From Pelobates cultripes (lineage: Eukaryota; Chordata; Amphibia; Anura; Pelobatidae): DNA of 64,000 nucleotides. This document shows positions 32,870-44,226 of the stretch, piece after piece; positions within the stretch are counted from its first letter, which is position 1; each line of letters opens with the position of its first letter. The stretch lies in contig OW240921.1 of the NCBI GenBank assembly GCA_933207985.1, forward strand, positions 2,058,038 through 2,122,037, in the 5' to 3' direction. The notes beneath the pieces are model-generated. The model did not search any database. It had not been told where the DNA came from and was given only the letters and a program-made list of their open reading frames with translations. Made by a program: the position numbers and the translations under genes.

Positions 32870-34607
32870 ATAACAAGGTTTTTTTAATGTGTATTTCGTA
32901 AAGCTGGTGTGTGCTATTCCTGCCCATATTGTGTTCAGCTACATCTGCTGAGTATAACGATACCCCATTGTATGCCTTTGGCACTATTCTGTGAAGCTAC
33001 AATGCCATATAAGAGACAAAGCTATTTCAGTTTCTATAGTTAGAATTTTTGTAGATGGATTTGATGGGCCTATGTTTCATTTTAGGGTATTATAGCAGTG
33101 TGACTGTTAAAATAACCCCACAAAGGGCTTTCATTAAAAAGCAGACACCCCAAGGTATCTTATATGGTGTCAATTGTGCCTTAACCTGTCACCATTTTTT
33201 CACCAATGTATGTCAATGTTTGTGGTGAGGGAAAAAATGGCATTTTTACATATATGTTGCATTTTTGCTGAATAATTTTTACACTTGATATGTACCAATG
33301 TCCACTGTCATAAAACCCCCAAATTATGCTAAGTTACATCTTCTGAGTAAAACAATATGCCCAATGTATGACCTAGACCAGGGGTAGGCAACCTACGGCA
33401 CTAGTGCCATGCACGGCACTCAAGGTCTCTTTGCACGGCACTCAAGGCTGCTAGAGCCAAACGTACTCTGGCCTATCAGGAGTCCCAGTAAAACTTCAGA
33501 TATCTGCTAATACAAAGAGGTGGTGAAGGACAATCCTCAATTTAAGCATTGCAGTACATAGAGGAAGTGATCACAAGATATACACAGAAATGCAGAATAA
33601 CCCTCCCCTCATACAAATAATAATACGGACAGCCCACACACAAACATACACACAATCCGCTTAAACGCAACACCACTAACAATCCACATACATGCACACA
33701 ACCCCACATTCAGCCTCTCACATGCAATACCCCAAAGAGCCCACACACACTACCAAACACACAATGTGACATATCCATCCACACACACAATTCCACAAGC
33801 AACCCTCATATACAGCCCACATTCATATGTATCATACACAATACCATAAACTACTAATGAACATATACAATATAATAGCTTATATACGCACAAATACAAC
33901 GATACAAAGCAACTGCAATAAAAATAACACAAGCAGAATAAGGCAGCATACACACCTCAATTTAAAAAAATAGGACCGGCACGCTACAGGACATCACCAT
34001 CCTATTTTGGCACAGTGCTGCTAAAAGGTTGCCTACCTCTGACCTAGACACTATTTTGTGAAGTTACAGTGCTGTAAAAGAGACATGACAAGTTCAGGTT
34101 TTTAAGTGTGAATTTTCACGGAGGGTTTTGATGCATTCGTATCCCACTTTGGAGCAATTGAGCAGGCTACATATAACAACTACACCATAAAGGCATACCA
34201 TTTCTTAAAGTAGAAATCCCAGGGTATTTCAAAAGGCATATTTTTCCGCCAGTTTGTACCAAGTGTAGTGGTAATAAGCATTTTTCTGCCTTTTTGACAT
34301 ACAAAGTGAGTTTGCACAGTATATTTTGCAAACGTTATGCGTGCTATGACTGTATAATACCTCATATGTTTCTCAGCTTTGTCGGCTGAGTACAGCAATA
34401 CCCCCGTATGTACCTTTGCCAGGTATATGTGGACATTGAAGGGACACATTTGAGACACAGTCATGCCATTTTTTTCCCAAACTTTAAATCTTTACGCTGT
34501 GTCCAGGTCCCATTTAAGAGTATTTTAGCAGTCTATATAATCCAACTAACACATAAAGGCATACCATTTATTAAAGAAGATATCCCAGGATATTTCAAAA
34601 GGCATAA
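32870..34607. repeat. Satellite-like array, about 350-390-bp monomers
   Basis: Three diverged units share a landmark: TGCTGAGTATAACGATACCC near 32950, TTCTGAGTAAAACAATATGC near 33342 and GGCTGAGTACAGCAATACCC near 34384. Each is followed by a TGTATG...TTTGCC-like segment. AAAGGCATACCATTT also recurs at about 34190 and 34556. A hAT (33379-34041) interrupts the second unit and a Penelope fragment follows the third. Confidence 0.7.
33379..34041. mobile_element. Non-autonomous hAT element with perfect 8-bp duplication
   Basis: ACCTAGAC flanks it at 33371-33378 and 34042-34049. Left end CAGGGGTAGGCAACC and inverted right end CAGAGGTAGGCAACC form the terminal repeat. The interior has CA-rich stretches (33590-33800) and no transposase. 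The same terminal sequence is the core of the 51-bp satellite at 61600-62562. Confidence 0.9.
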
Positions 34608-34980
34608 TTATATAATAATATATTCCTACTTTAAAATTGATTCAAATTATAAAATTGATTCACTTATTACGTGTCATTCAAAAAATATAATATATGTTCT
34701 CGTATGTCCTTGTGGATTACAATATGTTGGAAAGACATCAAGGACACTAAAAACAAGAATACGAGAACATATTTACAATATCAAAAAAGGTTTTTTGAAA
34801 CACAATGTTTCCTTGCATTTCTTGAAAAATCATGGAGGAGACCCCACAGGGCTTAGTTTTTACCCATTTGAGGGGTGGTCATGTAGAATCGACGTTGAGC
34901 CGCTGTGAGATGAGGTGGATCTTTAATTTGGACACCTTGTCTCCCAGCGGTCTCAACGTGGATTTTGAGATGGCAGTTTT
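34608..34980 (+). pseudogene. Penelope-like element C-terminal GIY-YIG endonuclease fragment
   Basis: The frame reads IIYVLVCPCGLQYVGKTSRT, then TRIREHIYNIKKG, HNVSLHFLKNHGGDPTGL and FYPFEGW. The CPCGLQYVGKTSRTLKTRIREH block, with the CPC-x-x-YVGKT start and R-x-x-EH, is the GIY-YIG nuclease of Penelope-like retroelements, which nicks target DNA for reverse transcription. It stops at 34906-34908. One frame over, EMRWIFNLDTLSPSGLNVDF follows and ends at a stop near 34985, so one frameshift separates the last two blocks. The reverse transcriptase half is absent (5' truncation). The left edge joins the satellite array directly. Confidence 0.85.
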
Positions 34981-35937
34981 AATATGATTCTTAATGAATA
35001 TACATTATATTTATTTTAACATTGTCTCCTTTTTTATACTTTTAGAAGCATTGATGACATTGACTCCCTGTTTTAATTGTTTTAATCATATTACTGTATG
35101 TGTCTATATATTGTTTACATATTATGCAGAGATCTTAATCTGTTTTTATTATATTTTTTATTACAATGTACACAAAGTTGTTTTACCTATTATATTTATA
35201 ATATGTTCAGTTTATTTTAATATGAGAATTGTATTCTGTCATTATGTTGTATTTTGTTTGGTGATATTAAATTGTAAGGCAATCAGGTATTCTCCAATAA
35301 TTAGAACCGTTTTGCCCTTTTATAAAATGGAGCTCCCTAGTAACTTCCGGGTTGCCGAATGGACGCATAGGAAATGACGCAATGATGTGTTTTATTATTG
35401 TACTTTTAGTCATGAATATCTAGGCAGTTAGGGCCCACCGTAATTGGAGTACTTTCGCGGAGTCGTGGGCTGCATACATATATAGTACTTATTATTTCTC
35501 CTCTTCTTTTGCCTTGTATCTCTTGTCTTGTTTTATTTTGTCTTGTATTCCCAGTTCATGTACATTCCTGTCCTGCCCATGACCTGTTCTTGTCTCCCTC
35601 ATGTATCGTGTATATGTTCTGGGTTCTGCTTTCTGTCCTGCTCTGGTTCTGGGTTCTTCTAGTCTTGTCTTATATTATTTGGTGCCTGTTCTAGTCTTGC
35701 CTTGTTTCTAGTACTGGATACATATCTGCTGCAGAGCCTCCCTATCCAGATCCTGGTAGGTCTGCATATTATCATCTAGCACCTGGGACCTGCAGAAGCT
35801 GCATCCTGGTATGTGGCCGCACAAATGCTGATGCTCAACTCCAGGGGGTGTGTGGTTACCCTGCACCAGGCCCTGAATGTTCATATCCACGCTGTAACTC
35901 CAACCATCATCAGTCTCTGGACCTCCACCCGTGACAC
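34981..35937. other. Penelope 3' region, then unassigned DNA
   Basis: To about 35470 probably the 3' non-coding part of the Penelope-like fragment. From 35500 to 35700 the plus strand is rich in CTTGT and TTCTGG words, as in many dispersed repeats, without a recognised gene. Confidence 0.4.
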
Positions 35938-36325
35938 CAATTCTCTGCTTCTCTCAGACAAGCAATGAGTATGATGCCTCTCAGTGCTTCTCATAGAGGC
36001 TTATGGGGAACATAGGGCAGCTGTGTGACTATTGCAGCAATCCCCCAATTCTCTGCTTCTCATACACAAGTAATAAACATGATGCCTCTCAATGCTTCTC
36101 ATAGAGACTCATAGGGAACATAGGGCAGCCATGTGACTATTGCTGTAATTCCCCAAATGTCTGCTTCTTATAGACAAGCAATGAGTACGATGCCTCTCAA
36201 TGCTTCTCATAGAGACTCATAGGGAACATAGGGCAGCCATGTGACTATTGCTGTAATTCCCCAAATGTCTGCTTCTTATAGTCAAGCAATGAGTACGATG
36301 CCTCTCAAGGCTTCTCGAGTGTGAG
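35938..36325. repeat. 108-bp tandem array, about 3.5 units
   Basis: CTGCTTCT landmarks at 35945, 36052, 36161 and 36269 give periods of 107-109 bp. Units contain GATGCCTCTCAATGCTTCTC and GGGAACATAGGGCAGC. Units three and four are nearly identical. Confidence 0.9.
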
Positions 36326-36547
36326 GAAAATCTAATGGTCTGAAGGTGAAAGTTCATCTACGGACTGTCAGTCTGAATGGCAGCATACTCGTGGGTTCAG
36401 ACAATTATCAGAAACAGCAGGATCACCCTTATGTATTGTATAGTTATATGTTGAAGATTTGAGGACATCTTCAGGGTAGAATCTTTGCAGAAAGGGAAGT
36501 TCATACTTGCCTAATTTATCCATTTTTTTCATCTGCACACATTATTG

Positions 36548-37634
36548 TGTGTAGCGGACCACGGGTGTGACAGATCTCTCTGTCTTGAACTTACAGAGAC
36601 TTATCGTTAATTCGCTGGTTTAATTCATGTTTTCCCATTCATGTGGACTCTATACCATTCCCTTTTTTTACTACCGAATAAAACTCCCGAACGGCCGGCC
36701 ACCCAGTAGAGAAGTGTGCTGCTGGTTAACCTCTTGGCCCCATTCGAACATTGAGGTTAACCGCAGACACCTTTTAATTGATGCCTGTAGCTGGGTGGCC
36801 GCCATTCATATCCCGAACACGAGGTCGCGGCCATTTTAAATCCGCGAACGCTCAGCGGTGTTCGACGGTAAACCCATGGAACCCATGGAAAACGGCCTGA
36901 ACACCGCTGAAGCCGCCGACCCTCGTTCTCCTTCGGTAGAGAACTCCCGAAAATCTCTGTATTCTGTATTTTGTCCATGAATAAACCATACCCTAGATAG
37001 CCATCCCGAGTTTATTCGTATGGAGAACAGACTTTGTGAACACTTTGACTCCACAGCGATTGGACTGTGTGCATAGGATCTGAGCACTATTCGGTACTTT
37101 TGTGTGCTCAGATCCCAGCTATCTGGGGACACGTTGAATTCCTGTATTATGTCCAGTTATTTTAAATTTATATATTTTTATGCATTTTGTTATAGTAATT
37201 TAAAATGGCGTTTGGTCTCTGTCCAGGGAGATAACTGAATTACTTCACAATTATCTCCCGGGCAGAGCAGAGGGTCTTGGGTAATTAAAGGGGCATGGTT
37301 TCATGTGTAACACTGTGATTGGTTGTTGTAATGGCCTTGTCACAGTCTCCCATCTGGTCCCCTAGGGGAGTGTCCACCAGGTGGGAGACCTGCATAAACA
37401 CCGGGCAGGTAGCCCTCAGTAAAACAGATTCCTTCTGACCTTCAATATGGAGCTTTGTCTCGTCATTGGGGGGATTATTCGTATGGATTATGCTTGTTCG
37501 ACTATTTGGGAGAGTGATTCGTGTGATTGTTGTTCGGCTGTTTGGAGCACTCGGTAGCTACCTCTGCATTCGGTAAGGGAACGTCCTATACGGCAGTAAC
37601 CCCTCTCCTCCCGGGGGAGCTGTAACAAGAGGTA
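36548..37634 (+). mobile_element. Solo LTR, plus orientation
   Basis: Approximate limits TGTAGCGGACC to GAGCTGTAACA. It shares with the copy at 30141-31227 the plus orientation and both hairpins: 37077-37114 (GATCTGAGCAC with GTGCTCAGATC) and 37221-37265 (AGGGAGATAA with TTATCTCCC). A TATA-like GCATAAA precedes CAGTAAAAC near 37420. Target duplication not found, and the right end may instead be the start of a second LTR into which L1-A inserted. Confidence 0.7.
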
Positions 37635-38679
37635 ACCCGACCTGTTACCTCTGCTTATTCCCTTCCTTCAGCCGGTCAGGAACCATTTAAAGGACAAAGA
37701 GACCCGAGGCGTCATGACGTGGTAACGTTCTGACGGAAAAGGAGGGGCTACCGCGATGGAGTGAAATGGAGTGTAGCAGAGCTCCGGCCAAATGACCGAT
37801 TAACTAAAGACGCTTAGGCATAACCGCACCAAGGGTAAAACTCCCAATACAACTCTTTGCCCAGCTGAAGCCTCGGATGAAAAGTGGGAACAAATGATAT
37901 GGCTACGAGAGGCTCCAGAGAACCAGCTGCAATTCCCACCAAGAATCAAACAACACTTATAAAATCTGCGCTCTGGAGCGAACTGCCTATGTGGGATAGG
38001 CTAGATTCAAATAATAGGACACTACAAGCCTATAATTATACAATTACAAAGGTTTGGTCTGCTATAGCAGGAAACCGGAGCTGGCAAAGGGGAAGACACT
38101 CCTTCAGATAAGTTTTAAATTTCTTCTTATCTTTATGGCTGGTTTATAATCGGAATGTATCTTGCATAATAATGTCTGCATTGCTGTGAAAATGAAAGAG
38201 ACAAAATAAGATGGAGGGGAGAGGAGAGAAAGGAAAAGTAAAGGAAAATCAGAAAAACTGAGCAAAGAAGGGAGAGGGAATAAATCTTTATCTGGAAATA
38301 AAGTAAAGTTATAGGAAACTCCAAAATTTAAGGGGGACTAAGTGAAGGAGAGAAGACTCCGCAATAAAATGGCTAACAGAAAACCTTAAGAATCAAAAGC
38401 AACCTTAAAAAAGATACAAAAGATTTACAGCAGCAACATGATAAGAGCGTAACAAATTATTTTATTCCCCAACAACAGAAAGATCAACAAAAGGTTAACA
38501 TCCGACAAAATATGGATATATCTAATACCGGCTCAGATAACTTGGAACTAGAAAATAAAAGAGCGAGTGAATCGCGTATAATTGAGCAACTCAATGTGAG
38601 CTTACAAAACAATTTGTTAGAAATAAAAAAGGAAATAGCTACTAACACACAAGAAATTAAACAAGAGATTAAACAGGAA

Positions 38680-40646
38680 TGTGACGGAACGCTGGCACTC
38701 CGACTGAGTACCTCCGCCAATCGATGCTCCTAGCGCTTGCAGAGGACTCCGAGCACTCCAACCGACACCATCAGCACTGCAGACCCCACTTCCAGCGATG
38801 CAGCTGCACCGGGGTCTCGCCGTCTCTCACCCACCCTGGATCCAAGGCCAGGATCCAGCTTCCAGTAGGTGAACCTCTCCTAAATCCAGAGAGCAGGAAC
38901 AAGAACAAAACAAGCTCTTGCAAGAGCTGACTCTGGGGAGTAAGTGATTATAGCAATCCCCAGAGTGTAGTTAACCCATCCCCCAAGCATGAGCCAAGGC
39001 TTCAAGAAAGGTTCAAGTAGGTCTGGTTTATTGAGGGCTACCTGCCCGGTATTTATACAAGTGTCCACCAGGTGGACACTCCCCTAGGGGACCTGATGGA
39101 ACAATGGGACACATATTGGATATCAGCCAATCACAGACAATACAAACAAAACACTCCCACAGTGACATCACAATCCCTCCTCTCTATCCTGGAGATAATT
39201 GCGAAGTAATCAAATTATCTCCCAGGACAGAGGCAAGACTCCATTAACCACATGGTTACAAAAAGACATACAATTACACAATGTTACAATTACTACATAA
39301 AACATATACATGCAACATATCCCCAGATAGCTTAGATCTGAGCAGGGGCGTTTTAGCCACGAGGCAAACAAGGCATTTGCCTTGGGTGGCATTTTTCAGG
39401 GGGCGGCAAAAAAACTCACTTACAAAAAAAAACACACTCACTAACAGACACACACACTCACACACTAACAGACACACACACACACACTAACAGACACACA
39501 CGGGCTGGAAGGCAGCTGACGAGGGAGCTCTTCCTCTGAGCGGTCTGCTCAGCTCCCTCGCGAGCCGCACAGTGAGGCTGGGAGCCGGGTTGATGACGTC
39601 ATATTCCGGCTCCCAGCCTCACTCTGAGGTGCGCAAGGGAGCTGAGCAGACCGCTCAGAGGAAGAGCTCCCTCGCCGCCCACCAGCCCGCCAGCCCATCA
39701 GCCACTGGACCCCCAGGGAGATAGAGAACCCCCCCCAGGATTCCCAAAGGTAAGGAGGCTGGAGGGGGGGGGGGGTTAAAAAAAAATACATGTGTTAATG
39801 TGAGTGAGTGTGTGTGTCTGTTAGTGTGTGTGTGTGTGTGTCTGTTAGTGTGTGAGTGTGTGTGTCTGTTAGTGAGTGTGTGTCTGTTAGTGAGTGTGTG
39901 TGTGTCTGACTGTTATTGTGAGTGTGTTTGCCTGTTAGTGTGAGTGTGTGTGTCAGTGAGTCTGTGTGTCTGCTAGTGTGTGTCTGCTAGTGTGTTTCTG
40001 CTAGTGTGTGTCTGCTAGTGAGTGTGTGTGTCTGCTAGTGAGTGAGTGTGTTTGTGTGTGTGTGTGTGTGTGTCTGACTGTGTGTGTATGTTTGCCTGTG
40101 AGTGTGTGTGTGTGTGTCAGTGAGTGTGTGTGTGTCTGCTAGTGTGTGTCTGCTAGTGAGTGAGTGTGTGTCTGTGTGTGTCAGTGAGTTTGTGTTTCTG
40201 TTAGCTAATGTATGCTTATCTGTCAGTGAGTGTGTGTGTGTATTTAGAAGGCGGGGCAGGGGGAAGGGATTGGTGGGGGTCATGCGCCCGGGGGGTTGAG
40301 AGGCGCCTGAGTTTTGTCCTGCCTAGGGCAGCACGAAACCAGGATATACCACTGGATCTGAGTGCACATTATTATTGAATGGCGCTCAGATCACACACAT
40401 ACAATTCAATCGCCATGGAGCCAAAGTCTTTTCCATAGTCTTTCGTTACACGAATTGGCTCCATGGCATAGCTATCTGGGGTAGCACTACTCAGATACTG
40501 AAAGTCCAGAATGCCCCTGCAAAAATACACAAATAAACCTTTCAGCAGGGGAAAATACAGCTATCAGCACATGGGCCATAGTCGGAAGGCAGGAGGCTAG
40601 CCAGTAGTCCCCTCCAGGCACAAGTGGCGAAGAGCACTTCGTCACA
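38680..40646 (-). mobile_element. Solo LTR (about 950 bp without insert), minus orientation, nested in L1-A ORF1
   Basis: AGGAA flanks it at 38675-38679 and 40647-40651. Ends TGTGACGGAACG and CTTCGTCACA. AATAAA on the minus strand near 39036 supports orientation. Hairpins: 39187-39230 (CTGGAGATAATT with AATTATCTCCCAG) and GATCTGAG...CTCAGATC at 40355-40392. A 1-kb hAT has inserted exactly at the first GATCTGAG of that second hairpin. No internal genes. Confidence 0.92.
39343..40354. mobile_element. Non-autonomous hAT element nested in the solo LTR
   Basis: GATCTGAG flanks it at 39335-39342 and 40355-40362. Ends CAGGGGCGTTTTAGCC and, inverted, CAGTGGTATATCCTGG. A subterminal inverted repeat (GAGGGAGCTCTTCCTCTGAG near 39520 and its complement near 39660) and GT-rich minisatellite DNA (about 39795-40240, units of GTGTGTCTGCTAGT) fill the interior. 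No transposase frame. Confidence 0.9.
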
Positions 40647-41256
40647 AGGAAATTAACCAATTAATTATAAAAGTTCAGAATTTTGAAGATAAATTGGTTG
40701 AAATGGACTTTCAGATCAATAAATAAAAAGAAGTCAACAATAAAATTGAAGAACAAGTTGCATTCCTGGAATCAAAGATAGATGACTTGGAAGATCGATC
40801 GTGAAGAAAAAAACATCTGTTTCAGAAATTTAGATGAGTTAAACGATCAGCAAGATCTAAAAGGAATATTAAAAGAATTGTTTGTTGAATTGGGACTAAC
40901 ACTCAAAGAGCATGAGGATATAATAGAAAGATGTCATTGAGTCTTTAAACCCCAAAATATTGGAAAATCCTTTCCTAGAGACGTGATCGCTCGTTTCTAT
41001 TCCTTTGACTTTAAAGAAAAAGTACTGAAGGCGTTTAGACAGAAAGCTAAATGTAATAATCATGCCAGACGTATCATACAATACCTATATGAAAAGAAGA
41101 GCCTTCAATCCAGCAATTCAGATCTTAAGAAGGCATGAGATAAGATATAAGTGGTCTTTTCCATTGAAATTAATCCTTACTTATGACAGCTGTTCTGAAG
41201 ACTTTGAGACACATGAGAAATTAACAAATTGGCTAACACTTAAGAAATTGGTTTAA

Positions 41257-43487
41257 GCAAAATCTATGTATTTACTAAGGACATTTTTTTTTCTCTATTG
41301 ACCACAAAATTTGAAATAAGAATGTTCTGAGGGTAGTTTTAATACGGTTGAGTTTAAATTGGAAAATGATAGACAAGGTTGGATTGCACTGGGGTTGTAG
41401 TTTAATAGCACTTTAAATACCAGAACAAAAAAGGCTCAGTTAAATTATAAATTTACTATGGAGCTTAGAGTTAAAATATGATTGTGCATTATAACACTAT
41501 GGGCTATAATGATAGCAAATGGGTGTTCTTTTTTTCTGCCTTGCACTATTGACCACAAATTTGAAATAAGTATATGTGACACAGAAGGGTATTTTTATAA
41601 TGGTTAAATCTAAGGGGCAGATTTTTTGGAACAAAATATAATTTATAAACAATAGATAAGGTAAATGCACTATGATTGATGTTGAATTGCACTTAAAACT
41701 TCACCTGAAGTAAGGATAGATAAAACTGTAGCGGAACGCCAATATTAAATCCACGATCTCCGCTGGTTCAGGAAGTAATCCACAGTCAAGTGCTGGAAAA
41801 AGCAAGGCAATATCCCAAATCTCCCAGTAACTGGACGAAACAGTTCTGAAAGTCAACTGAGGTCTTTATTTTCAGCTCCACAATTTATACAAGTCCCCAT
41901 GCAAGGGGTTTCCTGAGTCCCCTCCCAGGGGTATTCCCAGAGTGGACTACATGGGGAACTTACTGTACAAGACATTTCTCCCATCAGGCACTACTGCATG
42001 AGAGGGATCCTCTCACAGGAATGTACCGTTAAGTGAATTATCCCTCCGTGCAGCAGAACCAACAATTTATATTAAAATCCATAACTTTTCGAATAGGCAG
42101 TCTATTTAAACGAATGGATGTTCGGTATATAGTTGGGGTCTGAGCGCATCATTCGTGAGAGAACCGCTCAGATCCCAGCTAAAACAACCGAACGTCACAC
42201 GAAAAACACATTCATTGAAATACCTGTTCAAAATACCGATTGCATTCTAGGGAACAAAATACCGAACGGCCCGGAACTCCCGAACGGCCTGGAAGCTCAG
42301 CGGTGTTCGCGCCGTCGAGTAGCCATTTTTAGTACCATGCGCTCGACGACCAAACACCGCTGAGGGAACAAAGGATCCAAGATGGCTGACTGCCGCATGG
42401 TCAGTAGTCGAATGGCGGCCACCTAGGAGAGCCTCTAATTACCGATTGCAACATTGTTGCAATCGGTTAACAAGCGCCGCACGCCTCTAAGTGTGTGGGC
42501 TGCTACATGGGGGTATTTTCGGTTCATGAATGGCCCACAAAAGTGCCGTTCGTGAAACGAAAGAAAATACAGCCCACACAGCTATCTGCATTCGGCAGAT
42601 AGCCAATACAGTAATTACACGTCATTACAGCCAGCATACATTATACGCAGTTAAACACATATCCCCACCGACATACAGGCAACCCTTAAAAGTACAGTCT
42701 CTGGATATTGTCCAAGTGGCTATGTTTGCCACAAAAAACAATTTGCTACTCAATGCTACTTAAAATTAAGATAAGATTGTGAATAACAATATTAATGGTT
42801 CTAATGACAAGAAAATAACTTTTTTTGTGTGTGTTTCCTTCTCACTTTTGATTACACATTTGCAATAATATATTGATACAGAAGGGTATTTTTAAAATGG
42901 TCCAATCTAAAGGGTAGATTCTCTTAGACAAAAGAGAATTTACAAATAGCAGACAATGTTGAATTGCATTTTAAAGGTTGTTGTATAAAATCACTTAAAT
43001 TTAAGGGAATAAGAAAGGATCTTTAAATATCAATTTGTCAATGAACTAAGAGTTAAAACATGACTGTAAAACAAAATATTAATGGTTATATAAGAAAAGG
43101 ATTTCCCTACTATAGATGCAAATATAGACGATGAAGCGATTAAATTAATTAGGGATAGAACCACTTATAATAAAGACCTAAAGCGATTCAGGCAACAATT
43201 TATTATGTGGCTAATGAGGTATGGAGAAAGATATTCCAAAATAGATGTACCTAAATTTCTTCACTCCATTTAAGGTACGCCCCACTTTCTGTAGTAATAC
43301 TACAGTTTTCTCTGTAGCTAAAGTAGTTACAAAGATAAAAAAAGGAATTATGTCCCAAAAAGGTTATGTATGGTTCAGGACTGTAGACTATTTCGGATAT
43401 GAATGTTTTTAATGTTTTTAGTGTAAATGTACTTAAAGAAAGGGCGGATGGATTGGTGAATACTGGTTTGCTCAAATGCTCAGGATA
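41257..43487 (+). repeat. L1-A inter-ORF spacer with three diverged tandem units
   Basis: Units of about 250-300 bp start near 41285, 41530 and 42830. Each has TTGACCACAAA-TTTGAAATAA (third: TTGATTACACATTTGCAATAA), then GGGTA-TTTTTA-AATGG and a later TTGAATTGCA. The solo LTR at 41727-42733 separates the second from the third. L1-B also has a tandem array between its ORFs. Confidence 0.7.
41727..42733 (-). mobile_element. Solo LTR, minus orientation, nested in the L1-A spacer
   Basis: Left end TGTAGCGGAACGCC, right end TATGTTTGCCACA. AAAAC precedes it (41722-41726) and recurs at 42735-42739, one base beyond the right end, so the duplication is likely but not exact. AATAAA on the minus strand near 41870. 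Hairpins: 41996-42055 (CTGCATGAGAGGGAT with ATTATCCCTCCGTGCAG) and 42136-42176 (GGGTCTGAGCG with CGCTCAGATCCC). No internal genes. Confidence 0.8.
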
Positions 43488-43499
43488 ATGTCGGTAAAT

Positions 43500-44226
43500 T
43501 ATTATTATTATTATTATGATATTTATAGAGTGCCGTCAAATTCCGCAGCGCTTTACAATGGGTGGACGAACAGACATGTAGTTGTAACCAGAAAAGTTGG
43601 ACACACAGGAACAGAGGGGTTGAGGGCCCTGCTCAATGAGCTTACATGCTAGAGGGAGTGGGGTAAAATGACACAAAAAGGTAAGGATAGTATTAGACTA
43701 GTGACAGTTGCAGAAGAGGAATCAGTCAGGAGCTATTAACAGTTTAATTGATACGCTTTTATGAAGAAGTGAGTCTTTAACGGTTTTTTGAAGAAGTGGA
43801 GACTGGGTGATCAAGTAACAGAGGAGGGAAGCGAGTTCCAGAGGAACGGTGCAGCCCTCGAGAAATCTTGAAGGCGAGCATCAGAAGTGGGAGTACGGAC
43901 AGAAGATAGACGTAAGTCTTCAGCAGATCGTAAGGGCCTAGATGGGACATACTTGTGTATAAGGGAGGATAGATAGGTGGGAGCAGCATTATGTAGAGAT
44001 TTGAAAGCAAGAACCAGAATTATAAATTGAGCTCTATATTTTATAGGAAGCCAATGTAGGGACTGACAGAAGGGTGAGGCATGGGAGGTGCGGGAGGACA
44101 GGAAAATAAGCCTCGCAGCGGCGTTCATTATGGACTGTAACGGCGCAAGTTGGGAGCAAGTAAGACCACTGAGAAGCGGATTACACTAGTCAAGGTGAGA
44201 AAGGACAGTGGAATGGACCAACACCT
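43500..44226 (-). mobile_element. L2-clade LINE 3' fragment, nested at the start of L1-A ORF2
   Basis: Flanked by GGTAAAT at 43493-43499 and 44227-44233. The minus strand reads VLSHLD, stop, CNPLLSGLTCSQLAPLQS, then NAAARLIFLSS, SLHWLPIKYRAQFI and SRAAPFLWNSLPSS, the C-terminal part of L2-clade ORF2 downstream of the RT. The stop replaces the usual tyrosine of LDYCN. The 3' end has AAAGCGCTGCGGAATTTG and an (AAT)n tail at 43500-43518, both typical of L2. The remaining frame is almost intact. Confidence 0.88.

Larger units (their letters stand above)
38369..41256 (+). pseudogene. L1-A ORF1 (RNA-binding protein), split by a solo LTR
   Basis: Family role: trimeric RNA-binding protein that packages L1 RNA. 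The first part (38369-38679) has a start at AAAATGG and, in a slightly shifted frame, a charged helical stretch (LELENKRASESRIIEQLNVS, then EIKKEIATNTQEIKQEIKQE) fitting the coiled coil. After the LTR (38680-40646 plus duplication) the frame continues in phase: INQLIIKVQNFEDKL, VAFLESKIDDLEDRS, NICFRNLDELNDQQDLKGIL (RRM region) and SFPRDVIARFYSFDFKEKVL. Removing the LTR restores continuity. Stops after NK, DRS and RCH and later frameshifts make it non-functional. Confidence 0.85.

Noticed and set aside
35938..36325. 108-bp repeats as possible tandem RNA genes
   Set aside because: No polymerase III box pattern or cloverleaf-like fold was found; treated as a minisatellite.
39281..40299. CRISPR-like or coding interpretation of spaced GTGTGTCTG repeats
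   Set aside because: Units are irregular, low-complexity and inside a hAT element of a eukaryotic genome.
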